Of a DNA stretch of 64,000 nucleotides, positions 41,800 to 52,217 are shown piece after piece (position 1 is the stretch's first letter; each line of letters begins with the position of its first letter). The notes under the pieces were generated by a model. It was not told the origin of the DNA and ran no database searches. It saw only the letters and a list, made by a program, of their open reading frames with translations. The stretch covers positions 916,196 through 980,195 of the forward strand of contig JAEQBH010000191.1 in NCBI GenBank assembly GCA_016808115.1, written 5' to 3'. Origin of the DNA: Tetrastigma voinierianum (Eukaryota > Streptophyta > Magnoliopsida > Vitales > Vitaceae). Position numbers and translations under genes: made by a program.

Positions 41800-44120
41800 A
41801 ATTTTTAGATTTACTTCATATCTATCATTCTTGGAGCTTGTTTTCTATTCTTACAAGGCCGCGGTTGTGACTGGTTGTTTACTGAAACACGTTTGATAGT
41901 AGTTTTCCCCTCACACGACGTCCATTTCATTGTACAAGCAGGTTGATTTGCGGGCGCGTTTAATTGGTTATGTGTTTCAATGACTCATGGTCTGATTAGT
42001 AGGACCATCATAAAGGGTCACTCATCTTCATTAAATATGGGATGAAACAGCGCTTTGATATCATAAAGTACGATTGCGTAGTGTAGTAGCGCCCGAACAA
42101 ATGTTGAAATGGCATGTGATCTTGCTGCTACTATGATATGGCTACATGGAAATCCATATATCAGGTATCTTCACAAACATGTGCATTTAAGTCTGCGTAG
42201 TTGAAGGCGGTCGATTCGACCACTCAGCGACTTGACGAATCGTCCTGTGTGATCGTAAAGAACAATTTCATTAATCTGGTCATAACCACCGCGGGCTGTA
42301 ATCTGGCATCGACACAGGAGTGTATTGCTGTGGGGTGCCCGATCTGATGACTTTACATGTTCCTTCTAACAACAAGTAACTATTAAGGAGGAAAATGTCA
42401 AGCTGAACTAATGTAGTACGTTGGTAAGGATTCACGAGCTCCTTTAAGAACAACATTAAATACCTCTCGAACATGTTGGTTGTCATTATCCCATATCTTA
42501 GACCTCCATCTTGTGAAAGTGCCCCACATCTTGAAGAGGGATCGCCTCTAACCATTGTTGTGCTTCAGAATTAATTATATGGAAATTGTAGCCATATGCC
42601 TGTGGATTTGCGTTGTGTGATGCCGCAAGCGACTCTACATACAAATTCTTCAAGGAGGACTATCTTTGAGCGAGAGGAGTCATAAAATTGCTTGCAAGAT
42701 GACGCGTAAATCTATGTTGGAGTTATTGATGTAGCCCTGACTAAGATGAGGACAGCTCTGTTGTTGTCATAATACTGGATGTTTGTTGATGTAACACCGA
42801 AATCCGTCCCAGTTGTGAGTTATTTTTGTTTTACGATACATGCGAGAACCATCTGACTATCAATATTCTCGCCTTTTATAATAGCAAATGCCAATGGAAA
42901 CAATTGATTATTTCCATCACACCCCTAGTAATCAATAATGTGCCTTTATACTTCCCTGTACAAATGTGTACCATGATATTTAGTGCAGGTTGACAATGTT
43001 AAGCCATCAAGCATTAGTTGAATGACGAACACGCGTTGAAATATCTCGGTGTTTGGCATATTACTATCAAATATTTTAAAATTACAACACATCAAGAGTT
43101 TATTTGCTATAAGGCGAAACAACGTGAGTAGCTACGTATATGATTGAAAAGTCACCCGAAATAAGTGTCCTAAGTGCGGTATGCTTTGTCAAACGTCTTT
43201 TTGCATGAAATTTCACTTATACCATTTCTCTCCATCCTTTTGCTTGAATAGCGGTGCGGAGACAATGTGAATTGTGCCTTAATAATTGCCTTGATATGAG
43301 CAGCAACCAAGTTTGAGTCCAATTGATGATGGTCCCGATTAAAGCAAGGATTGTCACAAGTATGCGGCCCTTTATATTTGTTGATAACAAATAAACAAAG
43401 TATCTTTCACAACCATGACACGAAGCTTCCATGGACATTGACATTTTTTGACCTTCTCACATCTTAAAACTAGCAAATTTTTTGAGGATATACATGATGA
43501 CAAACTCTTCGGTGTCTTTGAATTAACGATAATCTTTACAGCCTCTGCAATCATATTTAAGAACTGCGGCAGCGCTTCCCGATTCTCCACTCAAATAATC
43601 GGCGAGTATGTTACACCCATGAGTCGATCACCTTGAAATACTTTGCAAAGTTTTCAATATGTTCAAATTGAGATGATGGTGGTAAGTGATAATGAACAGT
43701 GATGACTAATCTAGTTCCTTGGCATATGGGTTATTCAATAAATCACATGATGCTACATAAGCAGAGACATATATCCCTTGCTCATTCTCTAAAACTTGGT
43801 TAAAAGTCTGGAAGGATGATACATGTTCATCAGCTTGAACATCTAAGTCTCCATTAGATTCATCATCAACATCTTCATCAGATTCATTATTAGCTTCTTC
43901 ATATTAGCAGTCTTCATCATCTCATTATCGCCCTCCCGCGTGTGGTATTCGGTATTGGACATTACTAGCCCACAACCATAGTCAAGTGCATAACATTATT
44001 ATCATTTTTCGCATGAGACGATAAATCAGGTATACCCACCCGCAGTATGATTCCGCTTGTGGCTTGACTCAAGCGACCTCGATATCCAGATTCAGTTTTC
44101 CTCCGTTACAGGTTATTGTT
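41800..44120 (-). pseudogene. MULE transposase (mudrA-like)
   Basis: Domains from right to left: an acidic N-terminal stretch, EEANNESDEDVDDESNGD (about 43850-43905); the MuDR DNA-binding region with KVKKCQCPWKLRVMVVKDTL (43380-43590); then KGPHTC-NPCFNRDHHQLDSN, and AAHIKAIIKAQFTLS across a frameshift (43240-43380). The MULE catalytic core follows: VFVIQLMLDGLTLS, THLY and CDGNNQLFPLAFAIIKGENI (about 42850-42930). Next is DGGLRYGIMTTNMFERYLML with LLNSYLLLEG (42280-42555). A SWIM-type zinc finger (CTC ... GFPCSHIIVAA, about 42130-42190) has both Cys-x-Cys and Cys-x-His pairs, and a basic tail has RPCKNRKQAPRM (near 41830). The enzyme would bind the TIRs and catalyse cut-and-paste transposition. 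Several frameshifts and stops break the frame. Confidence 0.85.
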
Positions 44121-46055
44121 AACCATGTTCGACATACAATGCACGTGCATTATCCCATATTGGAAAAAGTTGAAACCTATTTCCACTTTTGGGGATACAA
44201 TTGAGTATTAATTTGAACATTTGTTTTGTCGATGGTTGTCCTTAAATATATCTTATCCTTATTCCCCATTCAAACTTGTCTGTCCAATCGGTACATCTAA
44301 AAGCACTTAATGGCAAATCTTATTTCCCGGAAACATATTTGTCTCTGTTTGATCCCTTAGTATATTTCCATTGTAATAACATACCACGGGAATAGTGGAA
44401 ACATATATAATTTACTTATACAAAATGGTCCAAAATAAATTAAATAAAATGATATGTCATTATCCTTATTATTTAAACTACATTCATGGATGCCATTCAA
44501 TCCTCTTGCAAGGAATAACTTAAACAAGGGTTTATTATATAGAAAGTCACATTCAATCACATTCATGGATGCTACATTCAACCACTTTGTGTTCTCTGAA
44601 ATTGTTCATGTTCTCTAAATTGGATGTTTTATGTGTTCTTTATGTTTTTCAAAAAATAAACTGGGAACTAAACACGTCCTCATTATTTTTTTTAGTTGTC
44701 CATTTTTTTAATAACATAAAACAATTTTCAAAAACTAGAACCAAACAAGCTCATATTATTTAAGTCAACATCATTGACAACTTTAATGATGGTTAATTTA
44801 CAAAATCTCCAAAATTTTATAATTTTTTCAACATCATTGTTTTTTTTACTTAAAACTAAATGGAACTTTTGTTCTTAATGGTGCTTAATAGGATTAATAA
44901 TTTAGTGGTTTGTTTTTCTAAAAAAATCGATCTTCTAATTTTATATAAATTTTGAGAAAAATAAATTTTTTAAATAAAATTTAAAATTACATATGTTTTT
45001 ATTTTAAATTAACAACAGAAAACCTATAGGAATTTCATTGATATATCAAAGTATATGAATTATCTTATATTTGAATATCTATTTTTTAATAGAAAACGGC
45101 TAAACAACATTAAGGAAAAAAAATTAGAAAAAAAGCCAAATATTTTAGTTTTTTCTATTTAACCAAAAATTTAAAAAATTCAACCATAAATCATGAAAAA
45201 AGTTAAAAAATAAACAAAAAACCAAAACAATAACGGAGACAGAATCACAAGAAGTTTGGTAAAGGCAAAGATCATGAGATGTGACAAAAATATTTTCATT
45301 TTAAATTAGTTGCAGTTACTTTACATTACGCGAAACGAAACTTTATAGAAAAATCTTTGACTTTTTTACCTTAAGTTTGAGTTTGAACTCTATCTTTTAC
45401 ATCAATTTCTAAAACAATTTACTTTGATAAACTCTCTTCTACGGTCATGGTTTTCTATGGCCATTTGGAGTTTGTAGGAGAAGAATAAATAGTCTGTTTA
45501 GTTTGCCCGAAAGTTAGAACTTGTGTTGGGTGAATAATTAATTTTGTCATGAACAAAGTCTTGAACTAAAAGCGGGGAAGCATGATTCCTTGATGGCCAG
45601 ATTTGGATCAGAAAGGATGAATGATAGAAAAGAAAATCTTTGGAAAGTGATTAAGAAAGGGTCATTTTAAACTTCTTTTTCTATGTGCTACCTAACCAAC
45701 AGAGACCAGAATCAAAATCTGATAAAGGATTATACCAAGAATAGGATTTAGACTACAATATCAAATTCCCACACAAAACAACAACTCATTATTAGCTCAA
45801 GTAATAATCCCTCAACTACCCCACTCAAATTTCCATACTTGAAAAGTCAAAATCAAGCTGAGAACTTGAACGATCCTGAGTCGAGATACCCATTAGAATT
45901 TCAAGCACAAATAGACATGGATCTAGTTTCATAAATTTCACTTTCTCAGAACCCAAACAGGAACAAGATAGCTGACAATTATAGTTTATGGAAAGAACAT
46001 AAAATGTATAGGGCATTGATTATATGGGAATTTGCATATAATTAATGTAAGACGG
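44121..46055. other. MULE right internal region, AT-rich, no gene seen
   Basis: The segment 44121-44560 is probably transposase 5' leader. The segment 44560-45400 is strongly AT-rich with poly-A/T runs. The segment 45400-46055 shows no domain in any frame and may be an intron of the exon-like segment that follows. Confidence 0.5.
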
Positions 46056-46215
46056 TTACCTGCTGTTGAGTTGAATGGAGTACTAGAAGAGAAAAATAGA
46101 GCAAAAATCCCTAGATTTGAAGCCCTAAATCGGTCGCAGCAGCGGAGCAAGTGAAAATAGAAGATAGATAGGAGAGATGAGGGGGAGGAAGAAGGGTTAT
46201 CGGATAATTTAAAAA
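46056..46215 (-). other. 5' UTR exon-like segment with splice donor inside the MULE
   Basis: The minus strand reads CTCATCTCTCC, TTTTCACTTGCTCCGCTGCT and CGATTTAGGGCTTCAAATC, then CTCAACAGCAG|GTAACC with the donor at about 46060/46059. The pyrimidine-rich leader with AGGGCTT-type text followed by a clean CAG|GTAA donor looks like a plant 5' UTR exon. It is either the leader exon of the transposase gene or a captured host exon, as in Pack-MULEs. No coding match was found. Confidence 0.4.
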
Positions 46216-46404
46216 GAGTGATAATACCCTTTATTTAGGACAAACAATTGAAATCAAAAAGCCGTGGAAGCGCTGTTTTAGGACAACGACATTGAGTTTT
46301 GAAAAATGGTGTTTGTTGACCGGTAACAGTGAAATCAAAATTTTGGTGGCCGTTGTTGAGTTCAGCGACATTTGTCTAGTTGTAATCCCGTGGCCCGAGC
46401 GCCT

Positions 46405-46478
46405 TTACTTTGGAGCGATAGTTTGGTTTTAAAAATATTTTTGTAATTTTTTTTAAATAAAGTATTTTAGTTAAAACT
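46405..46478. repeat. MULE terminal inverted repeat, right
   Basis: Ends ...AAATAAAGTATTTTAGTTAAAACT at 46478, the imperfect reverse complement of the left end. The TSD copy TCAATAAAC follows at 46479-46487. Confidence 0.75.
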
Positions 46479-46487
46479 TCAATAAAC

Positions 46488-47780
46488 GAGCCTTCGCTTC
46501 TTTTGAGTTAGTTCATTATGATGTTTGGGATCCTTGTCCAGTTTTGTCTCCGATTGGGTTTAGATATTTCGTTACCTTTGTGGATGATTTCTCTCATGTC
46601 ACTTGGTTTTATCTAATGAAAAGTCGTTCTGAGCTTTTTTTTTTCTCATTTTAGTACCTTTTGTGCTAAAATTCAAACACAATTTCATGTTTTTGTTCCA
46701 GCTTGTGAGGGAAGTAGTCAGCTTTGAGAAATATTTTTCGGAACCTTTTCAGTCCTTCATGTTACAACATGAGATTATTAATCAGACCTCGTGTGTTGAT
46801 AAACCCATTCAGAATGGGATAGCTAAGAGAAAAAATAGACATCTTCTTGAAACTATCTGGGCTCTTTTTATTATGCAATGAATCATCTATGACTTTATTT
46901 TGAGGTGACACGGTCTCCAATGCTTGTTTTTTGATTAACAGGATGCCCTCATTGGTTCTTAATTGGTTACTCCTTACCACCAGTTGTTTCCCAGTAAACC
47001 ATTGTTCTATTGCAGTCAGAACATTTGAATATGTACATTGGGATAATAGTCTGAGTCTAAACTTTGTTAAGTAGTCATAAAGTGCTCTTTATGGGATATT
47101 CTCATGTTCAAAAATGGTATAGGTGTTATTGTCACTTCACTTGACATTCTTTGCTGTGTCACGATGTTTTCATTATTTGAGATTGTTTACCCTTTCCAGA
47201 TCTCACAATAAGGATTGGGGAGGATGATTTATTACTTTACTATGTTTCCTTACCAGTTCCTACTCCAGCTCCCATTCCTGTTACACCTCTCATTACCCGT
47301 GCGTATATTCTGCGATTGAAACCTCGACCTCTGAGTCGACACTTGTGTGCATATTGATCCAGTTAGAATGATGATTTTTCAGATTCAGCTGCCAGTAATT
47401 GCGTTAATTATCTTCATACTATTCTGTCTTAGATTTTGTTTCTTATAACTCGTCGTTTGTCATTTTCTCTTATTCTTTATTGCATCTCTTGATTCCATCT
47501 CTCTTTCTAATACGTACGCAGAACTTTTATCTCACCTGGTTGGCATGATCAGCATGGTGGAAGAAATCAGGCTTTAGATATTAATGTTTTTAGACTTGGC
47601 CTCTCCAGTTACTAGTAAGGGAAGAAACTTCGACGCCCTTTAGGTTTTGCGGTTAAAAAAGTTAACCCATTGATTCAGGTTGCCTTCACTTTATTGGAAT
47701 CACCTGACCTTTGCTTTTATATGTGTTGACCATAAAAATGGGAGATCTGTAGTAAGTAGTAATGACCATAGCGAGGAGGT
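46488..47780 (+). pseudogene. Ty1/copia integrase and RT start (right part of MULE-split element)
   Basis: Integrase resumes with ASFELVHYDVWDPCPVLSPI, GFRYFVTFVDDFSHVTWFYL and MKSRSEL (46490-46640). After frameshifts come SEPFQSFMLQHEIINQTSCV and PIQNGIAKRKNRHLLE, so D and E positions are visible; the middle DNG box is lost. NACFLINRMPSLVLNW and a Pro-rich LPVPTPAPIPVTPLITR linker follow, then RT N-terminal EEIRL-ILMFLDLASPV-like text near 47570-47620. The remainder to 47780 is unreadable. It is the continuation of 37741-38462. Confidence 0.8.
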
Positions 47781-48439
47781 CAAATTGTCCTTATTCTCAA
47801 ATATCTGACTATTGTGGACATCGAGGTTACTAAAGCACACCTCGATACATCCCGCTTCAAAGATCAGCTCATTTCATATTTAAATCTAACATGAAGAGTA
47901 AAACATGAAATTGGTGAGTGTATGATCCAAATCATGACCCTCTTACATGTGACATGCAGGGCTATTGACTGCAATGAGTCCCAAAGAGATTTAATTACAA
48001 TTAACGCCAAAAATACTTTTCTAGTAATATCAAGGTCACGCATCACGACTATATTACCGCGTCAAAAAAATTACCGATTTGGTGTAGCGTCTCTCCGCAC
48101 TCTTATTCTTTGAAGATCTTGTGGGGTGAAGCGATGCCCGATAGAATAATTACTGAGGGCTGCCCCACATAAATTGCTGTGTTAATTTCTGCATTCAGAA
48201 GTAAAGAAACATACGCATTCTACTCGGAAATGTCTACATGCCATGAGATGAATAATTCACCTTATCCACGTATCTGAGTCTAGGCTCACACACATGCTAT
48301 GCTATGTATGAAACGTCATTTATGTTCATGTTGACTAATTTTCCCAAAACAAAATCTTTGTTTCTCTTAAGTCATTTTATTGCAAATCTCCGTGTGTTTT
48401 ATACATTTGTAGACTCTGATTTACGTTTCACTACCGGAT
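47781..48439. other. unassigned sequence, no feature seen
   Basis: No domain, repeat or splice structure could be supported. It lies between the decayed copia RT and a gypsy LTR block and may contain further copia 3' sequence. Confidence 0.4.
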
Positions 48440-48640
48440 TACGCGGTACCGACATTTTCTGGGTTTTCTGCGGTGATCATATCTGGCATAACTAATAGGC
48501 ATTTTGCCCTTTTGATTTTACGCCAGGCTTTCACGCAGCGGTGATCGTAATCGATAGCAACTAATAGGCATTTTTGCCATTTTTGACATTTTTATGAGCT
48601 TTCCGCGCCGGTGATCATGTCGGCGCGAATCACCAGGTTC
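48440..48640. repeat. about 69-bp tandem repeat, 3 units, with GC hairpin
   Basis: GGTGATC recurs at 48472, 48540 and 48610, and ACTAATAGGCATTTT-GCC at about 48490 and 48559. The third unit holds CGCGCCG ... CGGCGCG (48604-48627), a perfect 7-bp stem around TGATCA. Confidence 0.8.
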
Positions 48641-50087
48641 TTTCGCCACAGGCGGGGAGGGGTTTGGGATCTACCCGACTTGCTATACTTGACACACATA
48701 TTTTTCATTTTTTAAAGCGAGACTCGTCGGGCGTTGTCCATGTTCTGGAGCCAGCTATCGAAACACGAACACGGTGTCATAACCATGTACCAACTTACCG
48801 CCGAATACCATTCTGATGTATCGATCTCTACCATGCACTCACACCCATGTCATCTGATATACAGTGCATAATCACGATACAATCATGCCGTGCTCATTTA
48901 TACCATACTACATATGATAGTGTTATATGTCGCGTGAGCCTCATGCATAATTACCCATGCATCATTTGGACATTTATATCAAGCATACAAATTCAAAATA
49001 TATCATACAATTAATGCCATCATAGCAATACACTTTGCTGATGACATCACGAAGTCACTACTACTCGAGTAGCGACATCCATCGACCTCTAGGCGGGTGA
49101 TAAGACATGCTCACAACTAACCTAATAAGCCATGTAATGGCATTATTCATAAGCATATCCGCAAACCGAACCATTTGAACACACAATTTGACTTCCACAC
49201 AATTTCAACCAAGTATATCACTCAATTCAAGCAATTACTACAATCATATACAAATTGTGGCAAAAATCTGGACACAAATCATTAAACAGCCTAAGCTATA
49301 ACAGTCTCGGAAAATAGACCATAACTTGAGTTATAGAGTGCAATTTGACCAAACTAAGAAAACCTAACATCAAGTTCTGGATAGGGCTACAAATTCACTG
49401 AAGGATTCTGATAATTCTACTTGACCCAGAAAATCAGTCCCAAAAACTTGGGCAGTGAGTTGACTTAAAAACAGGGCAGCTTGAAGTAGTCTTGGGAAAA
49501 CGGACCATAACTTGAATTATAGAGGCCCAATTTGGATTATTCAAAAGCCTAACATCAATTTCTCAGATAGAGGTACAATTTCCTTGAGGGATATTAGTCC
49601 AAATTCTCCCTTTTTCTAACCAAAAATTAGCCCAGTGGATATCGTATAGAATTCGAAAATATGGCACTATTCCATAACCCATTAAACTACCAGCATTGAT
49701 TAAGACATGCAAAAAAACGTTGATAAACCTCAGCTTATAGGGCATTAAAACTCAACCAAACAGCCCTAGAATGGAGAGAACCGAAGCTCAAACCAGAAAA
49801 AATATGTACCTCTTGGAGGCGTAGAAGAAAATCTACAAGAGTCTGAGAGACATTCTATTAAAACCTTTGATTTCCCAGAACTCCTGCTTGAATCTGTGAA
49901 AACTCACGATTTCGGTGTCCATGCGTTGCCCTCGGCAGAGTACTCGAAATTTTAAATCTTATTCTGCATGAGATGACCATGACTACAAGATCTTAGAGAG
50001 AATTAAGGCTTCTGCCCTCTCTCTTTCTCTCGCTTTTGTGACACCTAGAGACATACACCAGTCTTATGACAGAGGGCGAGGGTGTCA
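48440..50087 (-). repeat. gypsy-type LTR (minus), starting TGACACC
   Basis: On the minus strand it begins TGACACCCTCGCCCTCTGTC at 50087, with a polypyrimidine/polypurine leader (CTCTCTCTTTCTCTCGC on plus at about 50018). It contains a roughly 186-bp internal direct repeat around ACCATAACTTGA-TTATAGAG (49318 and 49504), and three 69-bp repeats at its other end. No coding domain is present. The left edge at about 48440 is approximate. Confidence 0.5.
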
Positions 50088-50109
50088 TATTATTCACATA
50101 TACTAACGT

Positions 50110-52106
50110 TTGCCATTTACTTTGCTAATAAGCATGTATGTTGAGATATATTATGTGAGGTGGAATCTAAAGCCAGGGCATGCTGACAGGTGTTCGACTT
50201 ATACACAAAACTTCATTTCTTACAAACAACAAAAAGAATATTACATATACAAAATAGACCAAAAAGTCTTCCGGTGGGCATCTAACTATGTGTTGACCTT
50301 GGAGATTGATGAGGGTTGTCCGGCCTTCTTGCCTCTGCTTCCATACCTACACGGATGAAAACCCGTGCTAAGCTTTACGCTTAGTGGGAATAAACTCGTG
50401 GACGACCAGCGCTGCGGATCATTACGCCTACATGCATATACATCTAACATCATATCATTTAAACATGCTTATTCATATTTGCCTCTTATATGTTACATTT
50501 CTTATCAACGTTCATATACATTTCGTAAGTCATATTCAACGCTCATATTTTGTTTTATGTTTCATGTCTGCATAAACCTTAGAAGTGGATAAAGGAAACT
50601 ATAAGGGTCCGAAGGTGCTGCTATCATTGTGCAAGACAATGACCATCTATAAGGGCTCGAAGGTGCTGTTATCATTGTACGAGACAATGAAAGCCTCCAT
50701 AGACCTCGAGGCAACGTAATGACCAAGCAGAATGGCCCGATCAGTATCTTTGCGAGACTTGTTTTTCCCTAATAGGCATGTCCATCTATCCCTCTACCAG
50801 GTTCTTAGTAGACAATCCATGTGTATTTTATGTTCAGTACATATATCATATTGCAGAAAAATTATTTTCATCCTGTAATCATATGCGATATTTACAATCA
50901 TTTATTCGTATCTTTTCATTTTTCATATTTCATTATATGCATGGTTATTATGATTTACAATGTATGCTTATAAGGCTATTACTATCATGCTAATTTCATT
51001 AAAGCTATATATGGATGGATTCTAGACTCAAAAGGGCTTTCCATAGAGTCGAGAACATACGAAAGCAGGTCAGGACAGAAAGTATATTGTTCGAAGTTGG
51101 AAACTCCATGTGATAGTGACTACGAGAGCAAAACTAGTAGAGACCTACTATTTTTTCATGATTCTGGACCTAATATGAGTTCAATTTCATCCAAACTATA
51201 TATGGATGATTTTTAGACTCAAAGGGCTTTCCATACCGAGTCCATGAACATAGAAGCAAGATTCGGACCCGAAGAAATTATGACCAAGACAAAAACATGG
51301 GTTTGGAGAAATTTTGTGACATCTCACTAAAACCCCAATATTTCCTTAATACAAATATTCCTTAATTGAGGATTTCAATCAACCAGCAAGTCAACACAAC
51401 CAAACAATTCCCCAAACACATATAGGAAAGGGCTTATAGTTTACTAACCCGTCACACACAATTAATGGGTTAGGAGAGTTTCCTCCACGTCTTAAATATT
51501 TGGGAGCCTCACTTCCACCAGTTCTACAACCCTGATGTTAAGCAAATCAAAACAACTCCAAATCTAGTCTAAAATTTCCAAATACCACCAATATACCAAG
51601 TAGGGTTCTTTTAGACCCAAAATCATAAAAAAAAAAGGGTTTATGGTTTGAGTGCACCATATGACTCTTTTCTTTTCTTCTTCAATTTCCTCTTGTTCTT
51701 CTTCTTAGTCACCAAACCTGGAAAAATGGAGAAAATTAACCCCCTCTTCTCTTCCCATCTCTCTCATAAAGTCTCTCTCCCTCTTTCTCTAAAATGAAGA
51801 ACACCTTTCCAAGACCACTTTTGGTCTTTATCCCTTATTAACATTAAGGCCTTGTTTGGTTTGTGCCATTTTTTCATTTTTTAAGTCCTTCATCTATATA
51901 ATTTACATTTCCACTTAACTCATTATTATACTTTGACATATAAACATAGTGTTATGACCATTGTGTCTGAATTGTTAACACTAATTTACCCTTACTTCTT
52001 GAAATCATTTTTAAAGTTTCTCGTTTTATTTCCCAAAAATTCTAATTTAAAATTATATTCCACTGGCATGTTATAAAACTGTTAGGAAATATTTTGGGGT
52101 ATTACA
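50110..52106 (-). repeat. gypsy 3' LTR (minus), starting TGTAATACCCC
   Basis: The right edge reads TGTAATACCCCAAAATATTT on the minus strand, the start typical of Tekay/Del-like gypsy LTRs, directly after the polypurine tract TGGGGAAGAGT (52107-52117). Homologous to 16206-20215. Contains two related GGCTTTCCATA-GAGTC segments (about 51033 and 51224). The left edge is approximate. Confidence 0.65.
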
Positions 52107-52217
52107 ACTCTTCCCCAGCAAAGACTGTGTAAATTTTACTGTAGTGAAGAAGTTGGCATGGATATTCTTGCTTTCATAGTTATACACGGCTCCCGAGTAG
52201 CTTTCCTTTAAGTGTTT
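52107..52217 (-). other. 3' end of gypsy internal region with polypurine tract
   Basis: 110 bp of the minus-strand gypsy that owns the 50110-52106 LTR, including the PPT at 52107-52117. The rest of that element is replaced by the Athila-like LTR beginning near 52218, so the Athila insertion is probably younger. Confidence 0.5.

Larger units (their letters stand above)
38472..46478 (-). mobile_element. Mutator-like element (MULE) with transposase and plant mobile domain gene
   Basis: An 8,007-bp insertion in the copia integrase region, delimited by a 9-bp target duplication and by terminal inverted repeats (38472-38545 and 46405-46478). Both resident genes read on the minus strand: transposase remnant 41800-44120, then PMD gene 39480-41251. 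Both arms have an internal match TGTCGTTGTC...AGCG (about 38674-38697 and 46275-46300), so the terminal homology may extend past 200 bp. The right arm contains an AT-rich stretch (44560-45400) without genes and an exon-like segment (46056-46215). Copia flanks read straight through when it is removed. Frameshifts in the transposase suggest that it is non-autonomous today. Confidence 0.85.
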
